A DNA stretch of 64,000 bases from Nocardia arthritidis NBRC 100137. Lineage in GTDB: Bacteria > Actinomycetota > Actinomycetes > Mycobacteriales > Mycobacteriaceae. The DNA lies in the NCBI RefSeq assembly GCF_001612765.1, contig NZ_BDBB01000004.1, positions 1 through 64,000 on the forward strand. Reading direction: 5' to 3'. Both the position numbers and the translations under genes were made by a program. A model generated the notes under the pieces. It was not told where the DNA came from. It was given only the letters and a program-made list of their open reading frames with translations, and made no database searches. Positions 27,830 to 36,611 of the stretch are shown piece by piece; positions within the stretch are counted from its first letter, which is position 1, and every line of letters begins with the position of its first letter.

Positions 27830-28340
27830 TCACCCGCCGGGTCTCAACCCGTTGTCAGCGCTGAATCCGCCCCCGTGGCGCCAGGTGCGCTGGGTTCGTG
27901 GACAGCGGAACCGCCGTCGGCGTCGTTGCCGAGCGCTCCGACGAACCCGCCGCGCGGTCACGCGCTCAGCGACGGAGCGCTCCGATGTGGCGTGGGTAGC
28001 CGGGCCCGGGGCCTCGTGCGCGGGTCGGTGGGAAGCCGACCTGTCCTCCCGCCTGGAACGATGCGGATCTACGCCTTTTCCGCTGGATAGCGAAAGGGGT
28101 GCTGTTCGGCGTTGCATATCGAGGAACGAACTGTGTGCCGCAGGTTGTCGAGCGGCTGTGGACGGGTCGCCGGGCATCGTCCCGCTGGTCGTGTCACGAA
28201 GCCTTTTGCGGTGGGGCCGCACACTTCTGGCTGCCTTGGGAGACCGAACACACAGCTCGATGATCTTGCCATCCACAGCGCTTCAGCCAACGAAGAGTTC
28301 AGGTAGCTCAATGTTGACTATGCGCTGTGAAGGAGGAGGG
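27830..28340. other. About 510 bases without a confident gene
   Basis: Open frames cross this stretch on both strands, but their Arg/Pro-rich composition is that of unused frames in GC-rich DNA, and none has a good start. The frame of the next gene is open through it, yet the strong ribosome site AAGGAGGAGG at 28329-28338 marks the real start after it. It probably holds the promoter of the monooxygenase gene. Confidence 0.4.
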
Positions 28341-29891
28341 GTGGCAAACGCGATGACCTGCGAGGTGGCCGTCGTCGGTGCGGGGTTCGGCGGCATCGGG
28401 ATGGGAGTCGGGTTGCGACGGGCCGGGATCACCGATTTCGTGATCTTCGAGCGGGGCGGCGATGTGGGCGGGGTCTGGCGGGACAACACCTACCCGGGGT
28501 GCTCCTGTGATGTGCCGTCCCACTTGTATTCGTTCTCGTTCGCCCCCTACCGCAGTCGGCGCACCCGGTTTCCGCGCCAGGCGGAGATCCTGGAGTACCT
28601 GCGCCAGGTCACCGCGGACCACGGTTTGGCGCCGCACCTGAGATTGGGCACCGGTATCAGCGAGGCCACCTATCTGGAAGACCAGGGCAGCTGGGAACTG
28701 ACCACCTGCGATGGACAGCGCGTGCTCGCCGGCGTGGTGATCTTCGCCGTCGGACAGTTGCACCGGCCGAACATTCCCGACATCGCCGGACGGGCGGATT
28801 TCGCCGGGCCGTCCTTCCACTCCGCGCGATGGGATCACGGCCAGAACCTGACCGGGGTGGACGTGGCGGTGATCGGCACGGGCTCGAGCGCGGCACAGAT
28901 GCTGCCGACCTTGGCCGCAGCCGCCCGCAACGTCCGCGTCTTCCAGCGCACGCCGCACTGGGTACTGCCCAAACCCTCGGCCGATTTCGGACCGCTCGCC
29001 CGAACGGTGCTGCGACTGCCCGGCGCTCACCATCTCTACCGCCGCGCCCTGTACTACGGTGCCGACGTCGTGCTCGCGCCGATCATGCGCCGGGGTTGGT
29101 CGGCGCGTCCCGCCGAATGGGCTGCCCGGCGGTATCTGCACAGCCGGATCCAGGACCCGCGGCTGCGCGCGAAACTCACACCCGACTATCCGCTCGGCGG
29201 TAAGCGCATCATCTTCGACAGCGACTACTACTCGACGCTGACCCGGAAGAACGTCGAGCTGGTCACCGCCCCGATCGCCCGGATCACCCCCGACGGACTG
29301 CTCACCACCGACGGCGCGCACCATCGGGCCGACGTGATCATCTACGCCACCGGCTTCCGCGCCCCGGAATTCCTGGTTCCGATCACCGTGCGCGGACGCG
29401 GGGGAGTCCTCCTGCACGACCAATGGCGCTCGGGCGCGACAGCGCTGCTGGGAGTGGCGGTTCCGGGGTTTCCGAACGCCTTCCTGATCGCCGGACCCAA
29501 CAGCTTCAACCCCGCGGGAAGTAACCCGGAGATGAAAGAATGCCAGATCGACTACATCATTCGTTGCCTGCGCTGGCGCGACCGGATCGGCGCCGCCACG
29601 ATCGAAGTCCGCGCGTCCGCGATGCGGACGCACCAAGAGTGGATCGAGCGAGCTGTCGCGAAGACGGTGTGGCCCGCCATGGGACCGTGTTGGTATAAGC
29701 ACGACAGTGGGCGCGTCACCAACCCGTGGCCTGCCTCGGCCCGCACCTTCGACCGCGCCATGCGGCGACCGCCGTCCGAATCATTCCGCACCGTTCCGTC
29801 CGATCCGGCCACGCCGGGTCGGAAGCGCCCGAAACGAGCGAAGCGGATGAGGAAGTCCGCGCGTCACGGCTGGGGAGTGATCGGTTCGTAG
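28341..29891 (+). CDS. Baeyer-Villiger-type FAD monooxygenase
   Basis: A flavin monooxygenase of 516 residues. It shows the first Rossmann motif VVGAGFGGIGMGVGLRRAG, the block GGVWRDNTYPGCSCDVPSHLYSFSF, the NADPH site VAVIGTGSSAAQMLPTLA followed by RNVRVFQRTPHWVLPK, and ATGF near residue 340. In place of the exact BVMO signature FxGxxxHxxxW it has GPSFHSARWDHG, which fits this group. Such enzymes turn ketones into esters or lactones with NADPH and O2. The GTG at 28341 or the ATG at 28353 could be the start; both follow AAGGAGGAGG. The basic C-terminal tail is unusual. A lipase-like esterase nearby could cleave the ester made. Confidence 0.88.
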   Translation: MANAMTCEVAVVGAGFGGIGMGVGLRRAGITDFVIFERGGDVGGVWRDNTYPGCSCDVPSHLYSFSFAPYRSRRTRFPRQAEILEYLRQVTADHGLAPHLRLGTGISEATYLEDQGSWELTTCDGQRVLAGVVIFAVGQLHRPNIPDIAGRADFAGPSFHSARWDHGQNLTGVDVAVIGTGSSAAQMLPTLAAAARNVRVFQRTPHWVLPKPSADFGPLARTVLRLPGAHHLYRRALYYGADVVLAPIMRRGWSARPAEWAARRYLHSRIQDPRLRAKLTPDYPLGGKRIIFDSDYYSTLTRKNVELVTAPIARITPDGLLTTDGAHHRADVIIYATGFRAPEFLVPITVRGRGGVLLHDQWRSGATALLGVAVPGFPNAFLIAGPNSFNPAGSNPEMKECQIDYIIRCLRWRDRIGAATIEVRASAMRTHQEWIERAVAKTVWPAMGPCWYKHDSGRVTNPWPASARTFDRAMRRPPSESFRTVPSDPATPGRKRPKRAKRMRKSARHGWGVIGS

Positions 29892-30217
29892 AGCGCGATG
29901 TGCCAGACGGAACCGGGTGTCGGCCGTACGACGGCGCGGCGCTCGTGCGGTCCCGTGACCGGTTGCGCTACCTCGAAACCTTCGGTGCGCAACCGGCGCA
30001 GCGCGAGATCCAGATCGTTCACCTTGATCGCGAGGAACGGGGTGTCGTCGTCGCGGTCGGTGCCCGCGAGCATGACCCGGACGCCGTTGCTGTCGAACTG
30101 GGCCCAGCGGTCGCCGTCCATCATGGTGGGCCCGGCGCCGAAGACGGCGGTCAGCAGTGCCACGGTGGTGGGCAAGTCGTCGGTGGGGTAGGCGGGGCCG
30201 ATTCGCTGGATCGTCAT
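29864..30217 (-). CDS. VOC-family (glyoxalase-like) protein
   Basis: A protein of 117 residues with one vicinal-oxygen-chelate unit: IQRIGPAYPTDDLPTTVALL, DSNGVRVMLAGTD, FLAIKVNDLDLALRRLRTEGF and VWHIALYEP. The family includes glyoxalases, dioxygenases and resistance proteins; the short length and few metal ligands leave the role open. Its last 28 bases overlap the end of the convergent monooxygenase gene. Confidence 0.8.
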   Translation of the reverse strand: MTIQRIGPAYPTDDLPTTVALLTAVFGAGPTMMDGDRWAQFDSNGVRVMLAGTDRDDDTPFLAIKVNDLDLALRRLRTEGFEVAQPVTGPHERRAVVRPTPGSVWHIALYEPITPQP

Positions 30218-30247
30218 CCGTGCTCCGTAACAGTGTGTGTAGCTCGT

Positions 30248-31195
30248 TCAGGGACCGCCGCTGGCGTAGGCGGAACGAACGGCCGAGTATGCGGCGGTGT
30301 TGGCCAGTACCGCCTCGGGCAGGGGGTCGGCCATGCTCATGAAGCCGTGGAACATCCCGTCGTATCGCCGGATCTCGGCCTCGACACCGGCTCGCCTCAG
30401 CCGTTGCCCGTACTCTTCGCCCTCATCGCGCAGTGGATCGAATTCGGCGGTGACGATGTGCGCGGGCGGGAGTCCGGACAGGTCGGCGTCGAGCGGGTTG
30501 GCGTACGGGTCGGCGCCGTCGTGCGAGCCCAGGTACTGTCGCCAGTACCAGCGCAGGTGCGCGGCGGTGGTGAAATAGCCCTCGGCGTTCTCCCGGTAGG
30601 ACGCGGTGGCGCAGGCCGGGTCGAGCATGGGATACAGCAGCAGCTGTAGGGCGATCTCGGGGCCGCCGCGATCTCGTGCCATCAATGCCGTCACGCCGGA
30701 GAGGTTGCCGCCCGCGCTGTCCCCCGCCACCACGAGGCGGGCGGGATCGCCGCCCAGCGACGCGATGTGGTCGGCGACCCAGCACAACGCCGCGTACGCG
30801 TCCTCGGCCGCCGCGGGAAACCGGTGTTCGGGCGCCTGCCGGTAGTCCACCGACACCACGACCGCGTCGGCTCCGACGGCCATGGCCCGGCAGAACCGGT
30901 CATGGCTGTCGAGGCCGCAGATCACGAACCCACCGCCGTGGCAGAAGACCACCGTCGGAGCCGGCGCCACGGCGCTCGCGGGCCGATAGATCCGGGCGCG
31001 GACCTCGGGTGCGCGCGGTGGACCGGGGATCCGCCGCTCCCACACCTGGGCGACCGGGATCGGCTCCGCGGCCGGTGCGGCACGCGCGGCGAGCAGCCGC
31101 CGTGCCTCGGCGGCGTCGAGCACTTCGGTGCCCAACGCAGGGAACGCGGCGCTCGCGGCATCGACGATCACCTGTGCTTCGGGTGTCAGCGGCAT
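30248..31195 (-). CDS. Hormone-sensitive-lipase-type alpha/beta hydrolase
   Basis: An esterase of 315 residues of the HSL family. It has the oxyanion motif FCHGGGFVICGLDSHD near residue 86, the nucleophile block VAGDSAGGNLSG near 157, a catalytic Asp in TAEFDPLRDEG and the His in MFHGFMSM. Members hydrolyse short-chain or steroid esters. It lies on the same strand just after an SDR and an LLM-family enzyme (16 bases after the SDR), so the three form an operon. It could split esters made by the nearby Baeyer-Villiger enzyme; this is inferred. Confidence 0.9.
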   Translation of the reverse strand: MPLTPEAQVIVDAASAAFPALGTEVLDAAEARRLLAARAAPAAEPIPVAQVWERRIPGPPRAPEVRARIYRPASAVAPAPTVVFCHGGGFVICGLDSHDRFCRAMAVGADAVVVSVDYRQAPEHRFPAAAEDAYAALCWVADHIASLGGDPARLVVAGDSAGGNLSGVTALMARDRGGPEIALQLLLYPMLDPACATASYRENAEGYFTTAAHLRWYWRQYLGSHDGADPYANPLDADLSGLPPAHIVTAEFDPLRDEGEEYGQRLRRAGVEAEIRRYDGMFHGFMSMADPLPEAVLANTAAYSAVRSAYASGGP

Positions 31196-31211
31196 CCGGC
31201 TCGCTCCTTCG

Positions 31212-31970
31212 CTACTGCTGTGCGTCCGGTGGCAGGAACTTGCCCGCCGCCAAGCCGCCGTCGATCGTCACCTCGGCGCCGGTGATGTAGGCCGCGGCGT
31301 CGGAGGCCAGGAACGCGACCAGTTCGGCGACCTCTTCCGGCACGCCGGTGCGTTGCAGCGGCAAGGACGGGAAGCTGCCCGGCCCGGTGGTCAGGTACGG
31401 GACCATCGGCGTCGCGATCGGGCCGGGGTGCACCGAGTTGACCCGGATCGCGGCCGGGCCCAGCTCGAGCGCGGCGGTCTTGGTCAGGCCGCGCAGTCCC
31501 CATTTCGAGGAGCCGTAGGCGGCGTGACCCATCAGCCCTTCCAGGCCCGCTTGCGAGGAGATGTTGACGATCGAGCCTCCGCCCGCCCGCGTCATCGGAC
31601 CGACCGATGCCCGGATGCCGCGGAACGCTCCGATCAGGTTCACGCGCAGAATGCGCTCGAATTCCTCCGGCGTGGTCTCGGCCAGCGGCTTCGCGGTGTA
31701 GATGGCGGCGTTGTTCACCAGCACATCCAGCTTGCCGAACGCCGAAACCGCCTCGGCCACGGCGGCTTCCCAGTCCTCGCCGCTGCCGACGTCGTGCCGC
31801 ACGAAACGCGCTGCGGCGCCGAGTGATTCGGCCAGCCGGGTGCCTTCTTCTTCCAGAACGTCGGTGATCACCACGCGGGCGCCGCGCTGCACGAACAGCC
31901 GCGCCTCGGCGGCGCCCTGTCCCCGGGCCGCACCGGTGATCAGGGCGACCTTCCCACTCAGGTCAACCAT
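31212..31970 (-). CDS. Short-chain dehydrogenase/reductase (SDR)
   Basis: A classical SDR of 252 residues. The cofactor motif TGAARGQGAAEA, the NNAA motif in VLVNNAAIYT, the catalytic Ser in VNISSQAGLEG and the YGSSK block (Tyr and Lys four apart) are all present, and VHPGPIATPM follows. The Asp in VVITDVLEEE after the second strand favours NAD(H). I chose the ATG at 31968-31970 with GAGGAG upstream. It lies between the LLM-family gene and the esterase in one operon. It probably oxidises a hydroxyl of a steroid-like substrate. Confidence 0.9.
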   Translation of the reverse strand: MVDLSGKVALITGAARGQGAAEARLFVQRGARVVITDVLEEEGTRLAESLGAAARFVRHDVGSGEDWEAAVAEAVSAFGKLDVLVNNAAIYTAKPLAETTPEEFERILRVNLIGAFRGIRASVGPMTRAGGGSIVNISSQAGLEGLMGHAAYGSSKWGLRGLTKTAALELGPAAIRVNSVHPGPIATPMVPYLTTGPGSFPSLPLQRTGVPEEVAELVAFLASDAAAYITGAEVTIDGGLAAGKFLPPDAQQ

Positions 31971-32005
31971 GTCGAACTCCTCGATGTCGTCGGCGATCGC
32001 CGTGA

Positions 32006-33133
32006 TCAGCTGTTGCGGAAGTGGGGGATGACCTTCTCGCCCCAGTGCCGGATGGTCTCCAGGCAGGCCTCCTGCGGCACCGTGCCCATCTGAATCAGGC
32101 AGAGGATCTCGTCCGCGCCCGCGGCTTGCAGACGCTCGACGTAGGCGATGGCGTCCTCGGGGCTGCCGTAGGCGTGGTCGGCGTTGAAGACCGAGGTGGC
32201 GCCGGTTTGCACCGGAATCTTGGCCTCGTGCAGGTAGGCGACGTGGTCGTCGGCGGCCTGCTTGATCGCGGCGAGCTCGTCGGCGTTCGGGTCGACGGCC
32301 TCGTCGGGCGCCGGGCCCGCGCCGTAGTAGTGCTTGATGGATTGCGCGAAGAAGCGCTGCCCTCGGGCGCCGATCTGCTGGGCCTTCTCCCGGTCGTCGA
32401 GAACGATGGTCGGGCACAGCGCCGCGAAATGATCGTTCACCACGGTCGAGACGAAACGCTCACCCGTGCGCGCGGTGATCGCCTCGTCGTAGGTGCGCCG
32501 CAGTTCCGCGATCTCCTCCACGCCCGCGAAACCCAGCACCAGCGCACCGATTCCGTAGTCGGCGGCCATCTTCAGCGTGTCCTTCTTGGTGCAGGCCATG
32601 AACAGCGGCGGATGGGGCAACTGCTCCGGCCGCGGCAGCAGTGAATGCGGCGAGACCTGCAACAGTTCGCCGTTGTACTCGAATTCGGCTTCCGGATCCT
32701 GCCACGCTTTGCCGATCATCCGCAGCGACTCCTCGACCTCCTGGTAGGTGCGCTCGGGGTCGACACCGCACATGGAGGTCTCCACCGGGGTCGCGCCGCG
32801 GCCCGCGCCGAGGTTGAGCCGTCCGCCGGACAGCACGTCGAGCATCGCGGCGCGTTCGGCCGCGCGCACCGGGTGGTTGAAGTTGAACGGCATGCACACC
32901 ACGCCGTGCCCGATCCGGATCCGCTCGGTCTTGGCGGCCACCCAGGTCAGGAAGACCTCCGGGGCGCTCATGTGGGCGTACCACTTCAGCCCGTGGTGTT
33001 CGACCGCCCACACGGTGTCGAACCCCATCTCGTCGGCGAGCACCGCCTGCTCGACGCAGTCGCGCAGCACTTGGTGCTCGTGCTCGCGCGACGGGTCGGC
33101 CATCTGGGCTTCGAAGATCATCGAGAACTTCAT
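32006..33133 (-). CDS. LLM-class (bacterial luciferase-like) flavin-dependent oxidoreductase
   Basis: A luciferase-fold monooxygenase of 375 residues. It starts MKFSMIFEAQMADPSREHE and shows FDTVWAVEHHGLKWYAHMSAP, IGHGVVCMPFNFNHPVRAAE with MLDVLSGGRLNLGAGRG, and a C-terminal SPEDAIAYVERLQAAGADE. These blocks are close to the alkanal-monooxygenase-like group using FMNH2 or F420. The start ATG at 33131-33133 has AAGGAG upstream. It heads the minus-strand operon with an SDR and an esterase and is divergent from the SDR/KstD operon. Both promoter motifs of this region lie in the 216 bases between. Confidence 0.88.
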   Translation of the reverse strand: MKFSMIFEAQMADPSREHEHQVLRDCVEQAVLADEMGFDTVWAVEHHGLKWYAHMSAPEVFLTWVAAKTERIRIGHGVVCMPFNFNHPVRAAERAAMLDVLSGGRLNLGAGRGATPVETSMCGVDPERTYQEVEESLRMIGKAWQDPEAEFEYNGELLQVSPHSLLPRPEQLPHPPLFMACTKKDTLKMAADYGIGALVLGFAGVEEIAELRRTYDEAITARTGERFVSTVVNDHFAALCPTIVLDDREKAQQIGARGQRFFAQSIKHYYGAGPAPDEAVDPNADELAAIKQAADDHVAYLHEAKIPVQTGATSVFNADHAYGSPEDAIAYVERLQAAGADEILCLIQMGTVPQEACLETIRHWGEKVIPHFRNS

Positions 33134-33215
33134 CCGGTCTCCTTATCGAGCGCCCGATCGGGCGTTTTCGGGTTTCGTCGGGTGTCTGGTCCCGGTGCGG
33201 GACAGCCGGCAGCGG

Positions 33216-33234
33216 TATGCCTAATCGAAATATG
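33216..33234. promoter_or_regulatory. Copy 1 of the 19-base catabolic-region motif
   Basis: TATGCCTAATCGAAATATG, in the divergent promoter of the LLM-family and SDR/KstD operons. Near-identical copies lie at 53655-53673, 55349-55367 and 55921-55939. A shared regulator site is the simplest reading. Confidence 0.6.
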
Positions 33235-33263
33235 TCCGGCGGAATTTCTCAGGTCAGGCCCTA

Positions 33264-33280
33264 GTCCCGGTGGCCGGGAC
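33264..33280. promoter_or_regulatory. 17-base inverted repeat, copy 1
   Basis: GTCCCGGTGGCCGGGAC upstream of the SDR at 33350. The octamer CTAGCGTC begins 29 bases after its last base (33309). The same repeat-to-octamer distance is seen before the hsaA-like gene. Confidence 0.55.
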
Positions 33281-33349
33281 GGTCCGGTGCCGCGCCTCGA
33301 TGGGCGACCTAGCGTCGATGAGCAAGCGACGGTGAGAGGACGGAATTCG

Positions 33350-34105
33350 GTGGGACAACTCGACGGCAAGGTGGCGCTGGTCACCGGCGGGGCGCGCGGG
33401 ATGGGCGCCGAACACGTGCGGCGGTTCGTGGCCGAGGGCGCGCGAGTGGTGTTCGGTGACGTGCTCGACCACGAGGGAACGGCGCTGGCCGCGGAACTGG
33501 GTTCCGCGGTGCGATACCTGCACCACGACGTGACCAGTGAAGCGGATTGGTCCGCGGCGGTGTCCGAGGCGGTCACCCACTACGGGCGGCTCGACGCGGT
33601 GGTCAACAACGCGGGCATCCTGCGGTTCGTCCCGATCGCCGAGATGGCCTTGGCGGACTTCACCACGATAATGAACGTCAACGTGACCGGCACCTGGCTC
33701 GGCATCAAGACCGCCGCGCCCGCGCTGGCCGAAACCGGAGGCGGATCGGTCGTGAACGTCTCCTCGGTGGAAGGGTTCGTCGGCGCGGCCGGTCTGTCCG
33801 CCTACAGCGCGAGCAAGTTCGCCATCCGCGGCATCACCAAGTCGGCCGCTCGCGAGTTGGGGCACTTGGGTATCCGGGTCAACTCGCTGCACCCGGGTGG
33901 CATCGCCACACCCATGACCGCCGCGGTGTCCGGAGCCTCCGGCGTCGACGGCGACGGCTTCTTCGCGAGCCTGCCGATCCCGCGCTGGGGACAGCCCGTC
34001 GAGGTCTCCCACGTGGCGGTGTTCCTGGCCTCGGACGCGGCCAGTTACTGCACCGGAGGCGAATTCGTCGTCGACGGCGGCATGCTGACCGGTTGCGGCT
34101 ACTGA
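33350..34105 (+). CDS. Short-chain dehydrogenase/reductase
   Basis: An SDR of 251 residues starting with GTG 33350 (VGQLDGKVALVTGGARGMGA) behind GAGAGGA. The motif NNAGILRF, the catalytic Ser in VNVSSVEGF and the YSASK block are present, and VVFGDVLDHEG suggests NAD(H). Its closest look is to 3-alpha/20-beta-hydroxysteroid dehydrogenases of actinomycetes. It is the first gene of a plus-strand operon with KstD and two more SDRs, which fits oxidation of hydroxyl groups on a steroid-like ring system. Confidence 0.9.
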   Translation: MGQLDGKVALVTGGARGMGAEHVRRFVAEGARVVFGDVLDHEGTALAAELGSAVRYLHHDVTSEADWSAAVSEAVTHYGRLDAVVNNAGILRFVPIAEMALADFTTIMNVNVTGTWLGIKTAAPALAETGGGSVVNVSSVEGFVGAAGLSAYSASKFAIRGITKSAARELGHLGIRVNSLHPGGIATPMTAAVSGASGVDGDGFFASLPIPRWGQPVEVSHVAVFLASDAASYCTGGEFVVDGGMLTGCGY

Positions 34106-34118
34106 CGGAAGCGACGCG

Positions 34119-35822
34119 ATGACTCAGGAATTCGAATTCGATGTGGTGGTCGTCGGCTCCGGCGCCGCGGGCATGACGGCCGCTCTGACGGCCGCCTACC
34201 GCGGACTGTCGGTGACGCTGATCGAGAAGAGCAGATCCTTCGGCGGCTCCACGGCACGCTCGGGCGGCGGTATCTGGATCCCGAACAACCCGGTGTTGCG
34301 GCGCGAAGGCGTGCCCGACAGCCCGGAGTTGGCCCGCACCTATCTGAAGGCGGTGGTGGGCGATCGGGTTCCGGAGGCCAAACAGCGGGCTTTCCTCGAT
34401 CGCGGCCCCGAGATGATGCGCTACCTCGGCGCGCGCAGCGAATACTGGGAATTCGTCTACGACCGCGGCTATTGCGACTACCATCCGGAGTTCCCCGGCG
34501 GCCTGGCACAGGGACGCAGCATCGAACCCGCGCCACTGGACGGACGGCTGCTCGGCGGCGATCTGCACAAGATCAATCAGCCGACCATGTCGGGCCCCAA
34601 GGGAATCGCGTTCACCGTCAGCGACTTCCACGATCTGAACATGATCGCCCGCACCTGGGCCGGGAAGCGCACCGCGATCAGGGTCGGTATGCAGGCGGTG
34701 GCCAACAAGCTGCGCGGACGGCTGCCGCTGAGCCTGGGCAAGGCGCTCGCCGCCCGGCTGTGGCTGTCGCTGCGTGACGCCGGGGTGCCGGTGTGGCTGA
34801 ACACGCCGCTGACCGACCTGATCACAGAGGCGGAGGCGGTGGTCGGCGTGCGCGCCGAGCACAACGGCACGCCGGTGGTGATCAAGGCGCGCCGCGGTGT
34901 GGTCCTGGCGGCGGGCGGTTTCGAGCACAACCTGCGGATGCGCGAGCAGTACATGAGCGGCCCACAGTCCACCGAGTGGACGGTGGGCGCCACCGAGAAC
35001 GTGGGTGAAGGCATCGTCGCGGGTCAGAAGGCCGGTGGCGCGGTGGATCTCATGGGCGACGCCTGGTGGGGCCCGTCCGTGCGCAATCCCGACGGGCCGC
35101 CGTTCTTCTGCCTGGCCGAGCGTTCCCAGCCCGGCGGCATCATGGTCAACCACGCGGGCGAACGGTTCGTCAACGAATCGGCCCCGTATGTGAACGTGGT
35201 GCACAAGATGTACGAGCAGGAAGCGACGGGTGTCGGGCACATTCCGGCGTACTTCATCATGGATCAGCGCTTCCGGGACCGGTACCTGTTCCTGGGGAAT
35301 TTCCCCAAACGTCCGCTCCCGCGGAAGTACGCGGATGCCGGGATCATCGACCAGGCCGAGACCTTGGCCGAACTGGCGGCGAAGATCGGTGTGCCGCCTG
35401 CGGCGCTGACCGCCACGGTGGAGCGTTTCAACCGCTTCGCGCGCGCCGGTCGCGACGAGGACTTCCGGCGCGGCGATTCCGCCTACGACCGCTATTACGG
35501 CGACCCGACCGTGCGGCCGAATCCGTGCCTGGCCCCGATCGAACAGGGCCCCTTCTACGCCGTGGAGATGGTGCCGGGCGATCTGGGCACCAAGGGCGGT
35601 CTGGTCACCGACGAGCACGCTCGCGTTCTCGATTCCGACGACCGGCCGATCCCGGGCCTGTACGCGGCGGGGAACAACTCCGCCTCGGTGATGGGCAACG
35701 ACTACGCGGGTGCGGGCGCGACCATCGGTCCCGCCATGGTGTTCGGCTACATCGCGGCCGTTCACCTCGCCGACAACCAGCCTGGCGCGACCGCGCGGCA
35801 CGCAGTGGAAGGAGAGCGTTGA
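34119..35822 (+). CDS. kstD: 3-ketosteroid delta-1-dehydrogenase (KstD)
   Basis: A flavoprotein of 567 residues that takes hydrogens from C1 and C2 of a 3-ketosteroid A-ring, a step before ring B opening. It starts EFDVVVVGSGAAGMTAALTA, continues with EKSRSFGGSTARSGGGIWIPNN, and has EYWEFVYDRGYCDYHPEFPG, GVVLAAGGFEHN and the C-terminal NNSASVMGNDYAGAGATIGP, which carries the Tyr and Gly that polarise the 3-keto group. The length is normal for the family. It lies 13 bases after an SDR and its stop overlaps the next SDR start. KstD paralogues differ in substrate, so the exact steroid is open. Confidence 0.92.
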   Translation: MTQEFEFDVVVVGSGAAGMTAALTAAYRGLSVTLIEKSRSFGGSTARSGGGIWIPNNPVLRREGVPDSPELARTYLKAVVGDRVPEAKQRAFLDRGPEMMRYLGARSEYWEFVYDRGYCDYHPEFPGGLAQGRSIEPAPLDGRLLGGDLHKINQPTMSGPKGIAFTVSDFHDLNMIARTWAGKRTAIRVGMQAVANKLRGRLPLSLGKALAARLWLSLRDAGVPVWLNTPLTDLITEAEAVVGVRAEHNGTPVVIKARRGVVLAAGGFEHNLRMREQYMSGPQSTEWTVGATENVGEGIVAGQKAGGAVDLMGDAWWGPSVRNPDGPPFFCLAERSQPGGIMVNHAGERFVNESAPYVNVVHKMYEQEATGVGHIPAYFIMDQRFRDRYLFLGNFPKRPLPRKYADAGIIDQAETLAELAAKIGVPPAALTATVERFNRFARAGRDEDFRRGDSAYDRYYGDPTVRPNPCLAPIEQGPFYAVEMVPGDLGTKGGLVTDEHARVLDSDDRPIPGLYAAGNNSASVMGNDYAGAGATIGPAMVFGYIAAVHLADNQPGATARHAVEGER

Positions 35823-36553
35823 TGGGACGGATCGACGGTAAGAACGTCATCGTCACCGGCGGCGCACGGGGGATGGGCGCGGCCTTCGCGCGGCGGCTGG
35901 TCGCCGAGGGCGCCACGGTGGTGATCACCGATGTACTGGTGGACGAAGGCGTGACGCTGGCCGCCGAGCTGGGCGACGCCGTGACCTTCCTGCCGCTGGA
36001 TGTCACCGACGAGTCGGCCTGGAACGACGTGATCGCCTACACCGAGAAGGTTTTCGGGCCGGTCTCCGGTCTGGTCAACAACGCGGGCATCGTGCATGTC
36101 GATCCGATCGAGAAGTTGTCGGAAGCCGACTTCCGCAAGGTGATCGACGTCAACCAGGTCGGAGTGTTCCTCGGCATGAAGGCCGTGCTGGGGTCGATGC
36201 GCCGGGCAGGCGGCGGCTCCATCGTGAACATCTCCTCGATCGGCGGCATCATCGCCTTCTCCGACATCCTCGGTTACACCGCGTCCAAATGGGCCGTGCG
36301 CGGTATGACCAAGACCGCCGCGCAGGAGTTCGCCGCCGACGGAATCCGGGTCAACTCGGTGCATCCCGGTGTGGTGGCCACGGAGATGACCGCCGATTCC
36401 ACCCGCTCGCAGGGCATGTCGGGCAATCAGCCGATGCGCAGGGCCGGGCGGCCGGAGGAACTGGCGAACCTGGTGCTGTTCCTGATCAGTGACGAGTCGA
36501 GCTTCAGCACCGGCTCGGAATTCGTCGCCGACGGCGGCTACACGTCCCTGTGA
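35822..36553 (+). CDS. Short-chain dehydrogenase/reductase
   Basis: An SDR of 243 residues whose ATG shares one base with the kstD stop (TGATG), so translation is coupled. It has TGGARGMGAAFARRL, NNAGIVHVDP, VNISSIGGI, the YTASK block and VHPGVVATEM. It resembles the first SDR of the operon and the same 3-alpha/20-beta-hydroxysteroid dehydrogenase group. Three SDRs in one operon suggest several hydroxyl positions or stereoisomers are handled. Confidence 0.9.
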   Translation: MGRIDGKNVIVTGGARGMGAAFARRLVAEGATVVITDVLVDEGVTLAAELGDAVTFLPLDVTDESAWNDVIAYTEKVFGPVSGLVNNAGIVHVDPIEKLSEADFRKVIDVNQVGVFLGMKAVLGSMRRAGGGSIVNISSIGGIIAFSDILGYTASKWAVRGMTKTAAQEFAADGIRVNSVHPGVVATEMTADSTRSQGMSGNQPMRRAGRPEELANLVLFLISDESSFSTGSEFVADGGYTSL

Positions 36554-36611
36554 CGACGTCCGGCAGGACAATCCGGCGGACCGACCGCCGAGCGAGACAA
36601 GGAAATCAACC

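Noticed and set aside
27675..28340. N-terminal extension of the Baeyer-Villiger monooxygenase
   Set aside because: The open upstream frame has no homology, overlaps the GNAT gene, and the strong AAGGAGGAGG site marks the start at 28341 or 28353.
33134..33349. KstR or KstR2 operator in the steroid-type promoters
   Set aside because: I found neither TNNAACNNGTTNNA-like nor ANCAAGNNCTTGNT-like sequence here; the recurring motifs are different.
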